Shown: piece after piece, positions 41,910 to 51,981 of the stretch
Position numbering within the stretch: the first letter of the stretch is position 1
Layout: each line of letters starts with the position of its first letter
The notes under the pieces: generated by a model
Databases searched by the model: none
What the model was told of the DNA's origin: nothing
Seen by the model: only the letters and a program-made list of their open reading frames with translations
Position numbers and translations under genes: made by a program
Assembly: GCA_021773015.1 (NCBI GenBank)
Contig: JAJFKW010000001.1
Coordinates: forward strand, 3,021,305-3,085,304
Source of the DNA: Woeseia sp.
GTDB taxonomy: Bacteria; Pseudomonadota; Gammaproteobacteria; Steroidobacterales; Woeseiaceae
Reading direction: 5' to 3'
Length of the DNA stretch: 64,000 nucleotides

Positions 41910-44143
41910 GCGACTCCAGAATTCCCGGGTTGTTCAGAAAAACCTGCGCAGAGCGAATTGGTACATTGGTTGAACACGGATTTCTAAGTGTGAACGATGC
42001 AGACGGATTGCGCGATATTACAGGCATGCTTTCACCGAGCGTCGCGGATAAAATGGTCGAAAACGTTATCGGTGTATTCGGCTTGCCGTTCGCGGTTGCT
42101 CCAAATTTCATGATCAATGGTCGGGGCTACGTTGTGCCCATGGTGATCGAGGAGCCTTCCGTCGTGGCGGGAGTTGCCGGCGCTGCTCGCCTGATGCGAA
42201 AGGCTCGAGGTATTTCGGTTGCCTCCGAGGAGTCGCTGCTTTTCGGCCAGGTTCATTTGGTAGGTATCAGCGATCATGAGGATTCGCTGCAGCGTCTTCA
42301 AGCTGCGACTGCAGAAATAATTGCTGAGGCAAACGCGCTGCAGCCGAAGCTCATTAGTCGTGGTGGTGGTGTTAGGGCGGTATCATTCATTCGCCGTGTA
42401 TTGCGCGACGGTCGCGCCGCGATTGTTGCACACTTGGCCGTTGACACTCGTGATGCAATGGGCGCGAACCTTGTCAATACTATATGCGAGGGGATCGCTC
42501 CAAAGATGGAGGTGCTTTCCGGTGGAGTGGCGCACCTCAAAATTCTCAGCAACCTATCGGACCAATCACTCGTCACCGCTTCGATCACAATTCCGACTTC
42601 ACTGCTACGGCTTGCTGAGTATTCCGGGGAAGCGGTTCGCGATGGGATTGTACTGGCGAACGAGCTGGCAATAGTAGATCCGTTCCGCGCGACAACACAC
42701 AACAAAGGCATAATGAATGGGGTCGACTCCGTTGCGATCGCGACAGGCAATGATTGGCGCGCGATCGAGGCGTCGGTACACGCATATGCGAGTCGCGCCG
42801 GACAGTATGCGCCGCTCACGGACTGGCACACGAAGCCAAACGGAGACTTGTACGGCACACTGACCTTGCCATTGAAAGTTGGAATTGTCGGTGGCTCCTT
42901 GGAGTCGAACCCTGCTGCCCGCACAGGACTTAGAATTTTGGCGGTTGAATCGGCAGGTGAGCTGGCGCAAGTTATGTGCGCAGTGGGTCTTGCGCAGAAC
43001 TTCGCTGCGTTGCGAGCTCTAGCGACGAGCGGTATTCAGAAAGGGCACATGAGTTTGCACGCCCGGAGTGTTGCGTCGTCAGCGGATGTGGCGCCAGAAT
43101 TGTTTGATGAGGTTGTTCGGCGCCTCATCGCAAGTGGCGAAATCAAGCAGTGGAAAGCCATTGAGTTGGCCGATGAATTAGCCCAAGAGCTTTCAGTCAA
43201 ACGATGCTACAAGCCAAGCGACGCTACTGCAGCTACGGGGCGCGCTGCGGGCAAGATGATTCTATTCGGTGAGCATGCGGTCGTCTACGGTAAGCACGCT
43301 GTCGCATTTCCGATTTTAGATGCTGTCACCGCTACCTGTGAGGCTTCGGATCAAGGAGTGGAATTGGCAATTCCAGAATGGGGCGTGTGTGTGAAATTCG
43401 AGCTCCACGATGACTCGCTGGAGGGTGTTGCAAAAATATTGCAACTGTTGTTGACGAGGATTGTGTCGGGCAATGCACAGCTACGATTAACAGTTAACAG
43501 CAAGCTGCCGCCCGCAATGGGGCTAGGGTCTTCTGCGGCGCTCGCTACAGCACTTGCGCGAGCGATTGACACCTATTATTCGCTGGGACTCACGGCGCCG
43601 CAGATTGATCGGCATGTATTTGCCTGCGAAAAAATATCACACGGTAATCCATCAGGTATCGATAATACTGTGGCGGTATTTGGACAAGCGATTTCTTATA
43701 GTTTGCAGGCCGATCCACAGTCAACTCCTATAGAGCTGCAGCAGATGCCGCCGTTACTGATTGCGTGCAGTTCGCGCGGTGGAGAGACAATAAAACAGGT
43801 AAGAAACGTGCGTGCACTATTTGAGAGTACGCCAGAACAAGTTGCAGCCATTTTTGAGCAAATCGATCTCTTAAGCCGGGCGGCGGTCGACTTGTTACTT
43901 GCTGGTGATTTGGAAACCTTGGGCGCGTACATGAACTTAAATCATGGTCTGCTCAATGCGATTGGCGTCTCTACACCGGAACTGGAGCGAATGGTTTGCC
44001 TAGCTCGCCACCACGGTGCTATCGGTGCAAAGATCACCGGGGCCGGGGGTGGAGGGTCCATAGTCGCGTTATGCCCGGATAATCTTGATTCTGTTGAGGC
44101 AGCAATGAACGCGGCCGGTTACCGTACGATCAGAATGATTTAA
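41906..44143 (+). CDS. Fusion: class II HMG-CoA reductase and mevalonate kinase
   Basis: A 745-residue bifunctional enzyme turning HMG-CoA into phosphomevalonate precursors in two steps. Residues 1-430 are class II (bacterial) HMG-CoA reductase with the catalytic residues at the same numbers as in Pseudomonas mevalonii: Glu83 (IEEPSVVA), Lys267 (THNKGIMNG), Asp283 (GNDWR) and His381 (KGHMSLHARS). After a short link, residues 446-745 form a GHMP mevalonate kinase: GKMILFGEHAVVYGKHAV, PPAMGLGSSAAL, SGIDNTV and TGAGGGGSIVAL. The frame is continuous through the junction (about 43196-43244), so this is one protein. Confidence 0.93.
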   Translation: MSDSRIPGLFRKTCAERIGTLVEHGFLSVNDADGLRDITGMLSPSVADKMVENVIGVFGLPFAVAPNFMINGRGYVVPMVIEEPSVVAGVAGAARLMRKARGISVASEESLLFGQVHLVGISDHEDSLQRLQAATAEIIAEANALQPKLISRGGGVRAVSFIRRVLRDGRAAIVAHLAVDTRDAMGANLVNTICEGIAPKMEVLSGGVAHLKILSNLSDQSLVTASITIPTSLLRLAEYSGEAVRDGIVLANELAIVDPFRATTHNKGIMNGVDSVAIATGNDWRAIEASVHAYASRAGQYAPLTDWHTKPNGDLYGTLTLPLKVGIVGGSLESNPAARTGLRILAVESAGELAQVMCAVGLAQNFAALRALATSGIQKGHMSLHARSVASSADVAPELFDEVVRRLIASGEIKQWKAIELADELAQELSVKRCYKPSDATAATGRAAGKMILFGEHAVVYGKHAVAFPILDAVTATCEASDQGVELAIPEWGVCVKFELHDDSLEGVAKILQLLLTRIVSGNAQLRLTVNSKLPPAMGLGSSAALATALARAIDTYYSLGLTAPQIDRHVFACEKISHGNPSGIDNTVAVFGQAISYSLQADPQSTPIELQQMPPLLIACSSRGGETIKQVRNVRALFESTPEQVAAIFEQIDLLSRAAVDLLLAGDLETLGAYMNLNHGLLNAIGVSTPELERMVCLARHHGAIGAKITGAGGGGSIVALCPDNLDSVEAAMNAAGYRTIRMI

Positions 44144-44253
44144 CGTGGTGGGTCGCGAGCGAGAAGCCGAAGCGGAGATTACAGTCGCGTAGTTGAGCAT
44201 CGCAAGTCGCAGCGCAACGACGCCTGCGAACAAAAAGGACTTTTCAAGGGCAA

Positions 44254-45726
44254 CTAGCTAACGTAGCGGTAATACTCGATACCAAGATCTTGAAAATGGC
44301 GTTGATCAGTGCCACCAACTTTTTCAATTACAAATTCATCGCGCGCGACGTAGTCCAGTCCTGCAACGCGCCGACCGTCATGCAGATCTTCGTATTGCTT
44401 TTGGGTTAAATCAAAAGAATTGCTCATGGCATCGGCAAACCGTATGGACTGCGCCGCTGTTTTCCAACCGTCGGCAACGAATAGCGGGATAACTTCCGCG
44501 GCATCTCCGCTTCCGTACCCCAAGGTCAAAACTTCTCTTCCTGCCAAGTCGTGATCTTCCTCCGCAGCTTGCTCGAAGCCGGTTGCCATCCATGCGGGCA
44601 AGGCGGCAGTGTACAAGTTACCGAGGTCAAGCATCGTATCGCTGCCCAGGGCAAGTTTGTCGAGGATTTCAAGTCGATAACGCCTCGAGGCGCGAAAAAT
44701 TCGAAATACCGCCATGGTCAGTGGGTAGGCTTCGAAACTCAGTCGTTCTGGGTGGGCCAAATTGGCTATTTCAGGCTTCGATACCATTTCGCTAAGTAAC
44801 GCTTCTGGATCGACACCAGCTTCATAGCAATACGATGCAAGTTCGGCTCGGTCGGCTGCGTTGCCGCTACCTAATGCGAAGAGATAAGAAACGGCGAACC
44901 CCGTTTCCGGCATGCGGCGATATGGCCGGTGCATGAAGACGGTCTTCAGTGAGTGCAAATAGTCTGCAGCTGTAACACCGCGTTTTTCATACATATCGGC
45001 CAATGCATGAAGCGTCTCATCGATGTAGCAAGTGGTGGAATACTTGCCGTTGAATACTGGATAGTCTTGCACTTGATGGCTTTCACTTCGATCTTGGCCG
45101 CAAAATCGTACCATCGGTTTGCGGAAATCCATGATGCGATAATCAGATGCCGAGCCGGAGCGAATTAAGTCGACGTTGGCAAGTTTGGGATTTTCTTCAA
45201 GTAGCATGGCGACGGCGCCAGCACCTTGCGTCGGTTCCCCACTGCTGCCGCGCGCGTATTCGGCGATATCGGCGCAGACGACGATGGCCTGGCCGCCCGC
45301 TCCATCTAGCGCGAGCTGGCGTAATGCGCCCTTCATTCCGTAGACGCCGCCGAGACAGGCGTGCTTAAACTCCGGTACCTCGCAACTCCTGGATAGCGGC
45401 GGTTTACCCTCTGCTACCAATGCGCGGTCTACCATGCCTTTAATAATAATCGCGCCGGCAGAATTGTCCGTGCTCGACTCAGTTCCCAATCCTAGGAACT
45501 TCACCCGCGCAGGGTCGACGTCGTATTGTCGAATGAGTCGCATGACCGCAGTCGCCGCCATCGTGTAGACGCTATGGTTAGGACCTCGCACGCGAAAGCT
45601 CCGCCCTACAACTTCTCGAGTCTTTGGCCAATGACTGCCCGTCCATTCGCACCAATCCTCGAGCCACACGCGATATGGCGGTATATAGGCGGCGAGACCG
45701 CTGATTCCTATGTTTTTGCTGGTCAT
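44254..45726 (-). CDS. mvaS: Hydroxymethylglutaryl-CoA synthase
   Basis: A 490-residue thiolase-fold synthase condensing acetoacetyl-CoA with acetyl-CoA. The nucleophile Cys is in FKHACLGGVYGMKGAL, the general-base Glu in LGTESSTDNSAGA and the His in FMHRPYRRMPETG. It lies on the opposite strand to the other mevalonate genes, converging on the fusion gene across 110 bases. It is longer than bacterial MvaS (about 390), mostly at the C-terminus (LTLGYGSGDAAEVIPLFVADGWKTAAQ). Confidence 0.9.
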   Translation of the reverse strand: MTSKNIGISGLAAYIPPYRVWLEDWCEWTGSHWPKTREVVGRSFRVRGPNHSVYTMAATAVMRLIRQYDVDPARVKFLGLGTESSTDNSAGAIIIKGMVDRALVAEGKPPLSRSCEVPEFKHACLGGVYGMKGALRQLALDGAGGQAIVVCADIAEYARGSSGEPTQGAGAVAMLLEENPKLANVDLIRSGSASDYRIMDFRKPMVRFCGQDRSESHQVQDYPVFNGKYSTTCYIDETLHALADMYEKRGVTAADYLHSLKTVFMHRPYRRMPETGFAVSYLFALGSGNAADRAELASYCYEAGVDPEALLSEMVSKPEIANLAHPERLSFEAYPLTMAVFRIFRASRRYRLEILDKLALGSDTMLDLGNLYTAALPAWMATGFEQAAEEDHDLAGREVLTLGYGSGDAAEVIPLFVADGWKTAAQSIRFADAMSNSFDLTQKQYEDLHDGRRVAGLDYVARDEFVIEKVGGTDQRHFQDLGIEYYRYVS

Positions 45727-45866
45727 TGGTTTATTGCTTTCAAATCCGGTATTCGGCGTGTAGCAGGCGAATACTATGCGTCAAACGGTCTGCGCTCAAG
45801 CGGTTGATTCTACCGCTTCCCCTCAATCAGTCCTATCCTCCTATCCAAGCAGCCACTCTTCTGTGC

Positions 45867-47234
45867 CTAAATGGACAACACGGCGATGAGGACGGTCACA
45901 CCGAATATCAAGATCAAGCCGAAAATATAGGTGCAGTTCAGGATGACAAACTTTGCGGTCGTCGCCCAATGCCCCTGCACGTAGACCCGGCGCATGGCCT
46001 TGTATAGATAGACAGGAGCGTAGAAGGCTGCAGCAACCATGGCTAAAGTCACGACAAGCTCAGGAACACGTAGCAACTCCACAAGTTTGGAAAATACTGT
46101 CATCAATATCAAGAATAGAAAAAAGAAGGCGTGGTAGTGCACGACGAATAGCAAGTGCTCGACATAAAAGCGCCTCGACAATGGGTACAAAATCTTCAGG
46201 ACGAGCGCTATAGCCGGCATTAGAAAAATTAGAGCAGCTGGAATATTGTCGAGAATATTATTGGCAAGTTGTTTACCGTCGTCGACCAATATTCTTTCGC
46301 AAAGTACTTTTAGACGGCTCTCTGTCAAGCGGGATCCAAGCCACGCGGGCATTTCGTCCGCTTCGGTCTCGATTACGCAATTCGTACTAGATTCTTCGGC
46401 ATCGGCGGCCGATTCGTCTTCTTCGACCGTGTCCGACAGTTGATCAAGATTAGGCAATAATTCCGTAGGAATGGTGCCGTCGGCCGCCAGTTCGCCGATT
46501 AGTTCCTCGCGCATCTCGTCTGCAACCATTTGCGCAGCCGATGTATCTGCAACCGAAATCTCCGCTGGGCTAGCAGCTTCCGGATCGAATAGGACGGCAA
46601 AATCACTCTTTGGATCGAATAGAACTACCACGAAAAATATGATGCTTAATACTAGGTAAGTGCGAAACGGAGGCATAAATCGAACACGCCGGCCTTCAAG
46701 GTAATCGCGCGTCAGTTTCCCGGGCTTTGTGAGTAGCGGAGCGAGTGTCCGCCACAGTCGGGAGTCAAGCTCAAACAGGTCTCCGACCGCCTCATTGATC
46801 AATTGCCAGAGGCTGATCAGTCGACTACGTGATCGTTGACCACAGTGACCACAATATTGACCTGACATAACAGTTCCGCAGTTCCGACAGAATTCGACGG
46901 CCGAGATTTGCCCGTCGACGATCTCCGTTTCTCTTAGAACTCTACGATTCGCGCTAAATTTGTCACCGAAGTGTGCAATGCCCGATTGGCGCATCGTCGT
47001 TGCGTAAGTCGAGAAATAGTCTTCTAACGCATCCTCGCTCTCGAGGTGGTAGTGAGTTACCCGGCGGGTCTTATTTGCCTGGTCTTTTTCGATCGTGAAG
47101 ACATTCGCAGACTCAAAGCCCGGGAGCTCGAGCATTTCCTCGACATGTTGCGCAAGCCACGCGTCAAATTCGCTAACAATGTCATCTTCAATCGTTAGTG
47201 TGACTTCATATACGAGACCCGAACTCGTTGCCAT
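45867..47234 (-). CDS. DUF4286-DUF3667 fusion membrane protein
   Basis: A 455-residue protein. Residues 1-105 (YEVTLTIEDDIVSEFDAWLAQHVEEMLELPGFESANVF) match DUF4286, an EthD/ABM-like dimerisation fold. Residues about 113-210 match DUF3667: a zinc ribbon CRNCGTVMSGQYCGHCGQ followed by DLFELDSRLWRTLAPLLTKPGKLTRDYLEGRRVRFMPPFRTYL. An acidic stretch (about 260-310) and four membrane segments (about 335-450) follow. Function unknown. The two DUFs are usually encoded separately. Confidence 0.82.
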   Translation of the reverse strand: MATSSGLVYEVTLTIEDDIVSEFDAWLAQHVEEMLELPGFESANVFTIEKDQANKTRRVTHYHLESEDALEDYFSTYATTMRQSGIAHFGDKFSANRRVLRETEIVDGQISAVEFCRNCGTVMSGQYCGHCGQRSRSRLISLWQLINEAVGDLFELDSRLWRTLAPLLTKPGKLTRDYLEGRRVRFMPPFRTYLVLSIIFFVVVLFDPKSDFAVLFDPEAASPAEISVADTSAAQMVADEMREELIGELAADGTIPTELLPNLDQLSDTVEEDESAADAEESSTNCVIETEADEMPAWLGSRLTESRLKVLCERILVDDGKQLANNILDNIPAALIFLMPAIALVLKILYPLSRRFYVEHLLFVVHYHAFFFLFLILMTVFSKLVELLRVPELVVTLAMVAAAFYAPVYLYKAMRRVYVQGHWATTAKFVILNCTYIFGLILIFGVTVLIAVLSI

Positions 47235-47304
47235 CTGGCACCTCTTCTTCGCCTCACCATGCAGCGGTTCGAGCTTGCGCGGCTAAGAACGTGATTTTCT
47301 ATTT

Positions 47305-49875
47305 TTATTTCTTCGTAGCGGTCTTTTTTTTGGTGGCAGCTTTCTTAGTTGATGTTTTTTTCTTCGCTGCCGATTTTTTCGCGGTCTTCGCGACAGCAGT
47401 CGTGCTTGCGGTGCCCCGACCAATTTCGCTGGTGTCGAAATCATCAACCGACATCAATTCTTGAACTTTCTCATGATATTCGCGTAGGCGATCCGCTTCT
47501 TTCTTGCTGACAATTTCAGCTTTCTCAGCCTGCTCAATTTGATATCCAAGGTAATCGGACCTAATTAGTCCTTCTTTTCCTGCTTGCCGTAGTTTCCGTT
47601 CCAGCGGTGCTAACTCTTCAGATAGCACTAGCGCTTCTTGCAATAATCCTAATGGGTTGCCCGGCTCTAGTGCTGTGTAAGCTTGTTCACTCAATCGCTC
47701 GCGACTTTCACCGGTGCGGGTAATCAGATCGACTACCTGACGACCCAGATCGTCTGCTGGCGATGAATAGGTTCGGCCGCGCGGGAATATGAAACATCGC
47801 AGCATAAATGCGACTGGGCGGTTCGGAAAATTACGCAAAAAACTATGTAGCTGTTCTTGTGCGTGATACATCAATGTTCGCACGGACCATTCAACGAGCG
47901 GTAGATCACTCGCGCGACGTCCTTGGTTTTCAAAGTGTTTGAGGACTGCTGAGGCCAAATACATTGAGCTGAGTACATCGCCGAGGCGGGCTGACAATAG
48001 TTCTTTGATCTTCAGCTTGCCACCCAAGGTAAGCATTGCAAAATCCGATGCAAGGGCGAACGCAGCGCTATACCGATTTATGTTTTGGTAGTATCGTCTA
48101 GTGGGCGTGTTCAGCGGAACGCTACTAAATTTGGCGTGCGTTAACGCGAGAAAAAAAGCTCTCGCGAGATTACTCGCTGCATATCCAATATGCGAAAACA
48201 ATGCATCGTCAAACTCAACTAGTCCTTTGTCTTCATTGATATCTTGAGCCGCTTGTAATTCCCGCAGAACAAATGGGTGGCATCGAATTGCGCCTTGACC
48301 AAAAATAATCAGGCTGCGCGTAAGGATGTTGGCGCCTTCCACAGTAATCGCGATCGGTGTTGCCATATACGGGCGGCCAGCATAGTTCTTAGGGCCCATC
48401 ATCACTGCTTTGCCACCGTGCACATCCATAGTGTCGTTTGCGACTTTTCTACCAAGCTCCGTACAGTGGTATTTGAGAATTGCTGAGGGTACGGCTGGCT
48501 TTTCTCCCTGATCGATAGCCCCCGATGTGATCGATATTGCTGCGTTCATAATATAAGTGTGGCCGGCAATGCGCGCCAGTGCTTCGCCAACGCCGTCAAA
48601 TTTTGCAACCGGCAGACCGAATTGCTTACGGAGCTGAGTGTATGCGCCGCTAGCGTAGGAGGCCGCTTGGCCGCCTCCTGCCGCAGTCGATGGCAGCGTG
48701 ATCGCTCGACCGACAGATAGCAGCTCAACTAGCATTTTCCATCCTTTGCCGGCCATTTCTGCGCCGCCAATAATGTAGTCAAGCGGAACAAAAACGTCCT
48801 TGCCGGAGGTTGGGCCATTCTGAAATGCAATGTTCAGCGGGTAATGGCGTCGGCCCACGGTTACCCCTGGAGTATCCGTGGGAATTAATGCGGCGGTTAT
48901 TCCGTATTCATCTTTGTCGCCAATCAAGTGATCTGGGTCGTACAGCTTGAATGCAAGACCTAGAACAGTCGCAACCGGGGCTAGCGTAATGTATCGCTTA
49001 TTCCAGTTTAGGCGAATGCCGAGTGTCTGCTTACCATTCCACAAACCCTTACAAATTACACCGCTGTCGATAAGGGCTGCCGCATCTGAACCTGCTTGCG
49101 GCGACGTCAATGCAAAGCAGGGAATCTCTTTACCGCTGGCAAGGCCGGGCAAATATCGTTGTTTCTGTTCTTCGGTACCGTAGTGCAATAACAATTCCGC
49201 TGGTCCTAGTGAATTTGGGACGCCGACTGTTGATGATGCAGTTGCATTTCTGCTGGCAAGTTTGGCGATGACCATGGCGTTCGCGTAGGCGGAAAACTCC
49301 AACCCGCCGTACTGCTTAGGGATGATCATCGCGAAAAAACGGTGCTCGATGATAAATGCCCAAGTTTCCTTCGACATATCGCCGCGCTCATGCTCAATTT
49401 CCCAGCTATCAAGCATGCGGCATAACTCTTCGCATGGACCGTCAACGAATGCTTGTTCTTCTGCCGACAACTTGGGCGCCGGAAACGACATCAGCCGACT
49501 CCAATCGGGCATCCCTGAAAATAATTCGCCATCCCACCAGACGCTCCCCGCTTCTAACGCCTCACGTTCAGTGTCCGACATTGTTGGCAGCATTTTTCGA
49601 TATGCGGCCAACGCTGGGCGGGTGATTCGTTCTCTGCGAAAGTCTACGAGGTTGGCGACGATCATTGGCGCAAAAGCCAAAGCGAGGATAACGATCCAAT
49701 ACCACGCGGGGGAGCCAAATATGAAATATGCAAGCAGCGCCGCGCCGGTCGCGATTGTCGAAGTTAGTAGATTGATACGATTGTACGCGAGGTAAATTCC
49801 GCCTCCAGCGAACAACAAGAACCACGATAGTGAAACCAGAAAACTAGACAATTTTACAACCTCTTTATTCGCCAA
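47305..49875 (-). CDS. fadE: Acyl-CoA dehydrogenase FadE, with Lys/Ala-rich tail
   Basis: First step of fatty acid beta-oxidation; membrane-associated. The 856-residue protein has two N-terminal membrane helices (about 10-55), an acyl-CoA dehydrogenase domain (YGGLEFSAYANAMVIAKLASRNATASSTVGVPNSLGPAELLLHYGT) and the FadE-specific DUF1974 C-terminus. It ends in about 35 residues of Lys, Ala, Thr and Ser (KKSAAKKKTSTKKAATKKK-type), absent from E. coli FadE (about 814 residues) and resembling histone-H1-like tails. Confidence 0.93.
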   Translation of the reverse strand: MANKEVVKLSSFLVSLSWFLLFAGGGIYLAYNRINLLTSTIATGAALLAYFIFGSPAWYWIVILALAFAPMIVANLVDFRRERITRPALAAYRKMLPTMSDTEREALEAGSVWWDGELFSGMPDWSRLMSFPAPKLSAEEQAFVDGPCEELCRMLDSWEIEHERGDMSKETWAFIIEHRFFAMIIPKQYGGLEFSAYANAMVIAKLASRNATASSTVGVPNSLGPAELLLHYGTEEQKQRYLPGLASGKEIPCFALTSPQAGSDAAALIDSGVICKGLWNGKQTLGIRLNWNKRYITLAPVATVLGLAFKLYDPDHLIGDKDEYGITAALIPTDTPGVTVGRRHYPLNIAFQNGPTSGKDVFVPLDYIIGGAEMAGKGWKMLVELLSVGRAITLPSTAAGGGQAASYASGAYTQLRKQFGLPVAKFDGVGEALARIAGHTYIMNAAISITSGAIDQGEKPAVPSAILKYHCTELGRKVANDTMDVHGGKAVMMGPKNYAGRPYMATPIAITVEGANILTRSLIIFGQGAIRCHPFVLRELQAAQDINEDKGLVEFDDALFSHIGYAASNLARAFFLALTHAKFSSVPLNTPTRRYYQNINRYSAAFALASDFAMLTLGGKLKIKELLSARLGDVLSSMYLASAVLKHFENQGRRASDLPLVEWSVRTLMYHAQEQLHSFLRNFPNRPVAFMLRCFIFPRGRTYSSPADDLGRQVVDLITRTGESRERLSEQAYTALEPGNPLGLLQEALVLSEELAPLERKLRQAGKEGLIRSDYLGYQIEQAEKAEIVSKKEADRLREYHEKVQELMSVDDFDTSEIGRGTASTTAVAKTAKKSAAKKKTSTKKAATKKKTATKK

Positions 49876-50184
49876 GTACTACGGCATAGCAGGTTTGCTA
49901 AACTTATTAGTGTGATCCGCACGGACGCCAGACACACCGTTGTTGCGTTAGCTGACCCTAGGGAATAGGTATTCATTACACACTATCACCGGCGGACAAT
50001 TCTCGCTATAGGTCGAATCCCAAGTCTCCTCGCGGCCGTGATTTTGACTTGGTCCTGCGGTCAGCTCGGTATCAATGCCGCTGCAATGGTAAATAGATTA
50101 GACGGGTATTTGCGTGATACCACGGATGCGATGTTGCTCGCCGAGAGATCCAGTGCCGGTGCTGCGGCCACGTCGCAATGTGGG
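49876..50184. other. Intergenic region between fadE and mdh
   Basis: Some 309 bases with no convincing gene. A 70-codon plus-strand frame ending at 50192 has no ATG before its last third and no ribosome site. No terminator with a U-run is visible. Confidence 0.5.
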
Positions 50185-51162
50185 CTACAATAAGTGCGCT
50201 ATAGCCGCGCGTTCCTCTCGCAATTCATTCTCAGTATCCGACATTCGAGATCGACTGAAGTCGTTTACGTCCAATCCTTGTACGATCTCGTATTGACCAT
50301 TCTGACAGCGGACAGGATACGAATATATGATGCCTTCCACGATACCGTAACTTCCGTCGGAAGGAACCGCCATGCTAACCCAGTCGTCGCTCGGCGTGCC
50401 GAGAGCCCAATCATGAATATGATCGATGGCGGCTGACGCGGCAGAGGCGGCAGATGACGCGCCTCTTGCCTTAATGATTGCGGCCCCTCTCTGCTGCACA
50501 ACAGGAATGAAGTCTGCCGTTAACCAACTCTCGTCTACCAATCCTGAAGCATCCTTGCCAGCCACCGTCGCGTGATAAATGTCGGGATATTGCGTTGCCG
50601 AGTGATTGCCCCAAATGGTTAGCTTGCGAATATCCGATACATGCGAGCTAGTCTTGGCTGCGAGCTGCGCCATCGCACGATTGTGATCCAAGCGTGTCAT
50701 TGCGGTGAAATTGGCGGGGTTAATGTCCGGGGCGTTGCTCCGAGTTATGAGAGCGTTAGTGTTGGCAGGGTTGCCGACCACCAAGGTTTTGATTTCTCGA
50801 TTCGCGTGCTCGTTGATGGCTTTTCCCTGACCCGAAAATATCTGTGCATTGGCCTCCAGCAAGTCCTTTCTTTCCATTCCTGGTCCGCGCGGTCTAGCGC
50901 CAACCAATAGCGCGTAGTCCGCATCCTTGAAAGCGACATTCGGGTCGTCCGTGGCGACTATGCCTACGGTCGTCGCGAAAGCGCAATCCTCCAACTCCAT
51001 AACAACCCCCTGCAGGGCGGTCAGCGCGGGCGGAATTTCCAATAGCTGCAGAATGACCGGCTGATCTTCGCCGAGCATTTGGCCGGAGGCAATACGAAAC
51101 GCCAATTGGTAGCCTATCTGGCCGGCGGCACCGGTAATCGTAACGCGGACTGGGCTGTTCAT
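50185..51162 (-). CDS. mdh: Malate dehydrogenase
   Basis: NAD-dependent malate/oxaloacetate interconversion in the citric acid cycle. The 325-residue protein begins [21 protein letters not shown] and has [14 protein letters not shown]-like [27 protein letters not shown] (catalytic Asp-His neighbourhood) and [13 protein letters not shown]. It belongs to the 320-residue proteobacterial type rather than the E. coli type (312). Single-gene unit. Confidence 0.96.
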   Translation of the reverse strand: MNSPVRVTITGAAGQIGYQLAFRIASGQMLGEDQPVILQLLEIPPALTALQGVVMELEDCAFATTVGIVATDDPNVAFKDADYALLVGARPRGPGMERKDLLEANAQIFSGQGKAINEHANREIKTLVVGNPANTNALITRSNAPDINPANFTAMTRLDHNRAMAQLAAKTSSHVSDIRKLTIWGNHSATQYPDIYHATVAGKDASGLVDESWLTADFIPVVQQRGAAIIKARGASSAASAASAAIDHIHDWALGTPSDDWVSMAVPSDGSYGIVEGIIYSYPVRCQNGQYEIVQGLDVNDFSRSRMSDTENELREERAAIAHLL

Positions 51163-51393
51163 ATGTGATTGTCCCGAGAGTGTTGATCGATACGCAAACG
51201 TCGCGTCATATGGCGAGCGATTCTAGCGTAACAATGCGGCTAGATCACGGATCAATAACGCGGCAGCATTGCTCTTTGCTCCTTGGGTGGGATCCATCGG
51301 TGCAGATGCTGATGGAAATCCGAATTTCGGGGCTTTTCATAGAACGCTAAAATTTGCCTCGACTTTAAGTAGATTCAGTCGAATAGCGAGGAA

Positions 51394-51954
51394 TTATCTC
51401 GACATCGTATCGAAGTCAGGGAAATGTTTGCGTAACAATGCATGTTCCCTCTCGGCAGCATCTAGATCGCCTTGTCGCTGAATGTCATTTATGCATTGCA
51501 TCCAAGATGTCGCATTATTGGTCTGAAATATCGGGCATATGCTGGATTTCTTCGTCGATTCAGCTACTGCCTGATCCCGAAAACTGGCCGTATTGGTTGG
51601 TCGTTGATTCGGTGAATTGCTTGCGCGATTCATCTGTTCCATCACGTTTTCAGTGCCGGTTCGAACCGCATCCGAAATTTCGATCGTCGGAGATTGATTT
51701 GAATCTGCTTGTTGAAAATCGTACGACCCAAGTACGATTGCAACGCCCAGCAGCAATGTTGCCGCGAAACTCAGTGGTCCCATCAAGAGCGACGACCACC
51801 AATACTGTTTGCCAACTGTTGCCTCTCTGGCTTGCCGTAATACAGCATCGTTCAAACGATCCGGTACCACTGTGTCCGCCATTTTTCGATACGATTCTGA
51901 AACGGCTCGCGCGTCGTCCCGGCATGCAAACGAATTCTCGTTATCAGTGCTCAT
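51394..51954 (-). CDS. Probable membrane partner (anti-sigma-like) of the ECF sigma factor
   Basis: A 186-residue protein that I do not recognise by family. A cytoplasmic N-terminus (1-55: AVSESYRKMADTVVPDRLNDAVLRQARE) is followed by one membrane helix (about 56-79) and a periplasmic, partly disordered segment with two cysteines (CPIFQTNNATSWMQCINDI). This layout and its position 27 bases after an ECF sigma gene suggest an anti-sigma factor. Start MSTDNENSF has no alternative in conflict. Confidence 0.65.
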   Translation of the reverse strand: MSTDNENSFACRDDARAVSESYRKMADTVVPDRLNDAVLRQAREATVGKQYWWSSLLMGPLSFAATLLLGVAIVLGSYDFQQADSNQSPTIEISDAVRTGTENVMEQMNRASNSPNQRPTNTASFRDQAVAESTKKSSICPIFQTNNATSWMQCINDIQRQGDLDAAEREHALLRKHFPDFDTMSR

Positions 51955-51981
51955 TAAAATATTCCTTTGTCGCCCACAAAC

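Noticed and set aside
44144-44253. Isopentenyl diphosphate isomerase or another mevalonate gene in the gap
   Set aside because: Only 110 bases, with no open frame of note; idi is simply not in the window.
49990-50192. Plus-strand frame of about 68 codons with a hydrophobic start (LLAAVILTWSCG)
   Set aside because: It has no ATG before the last third and no ribosome site, and overlaps the end of mdh.
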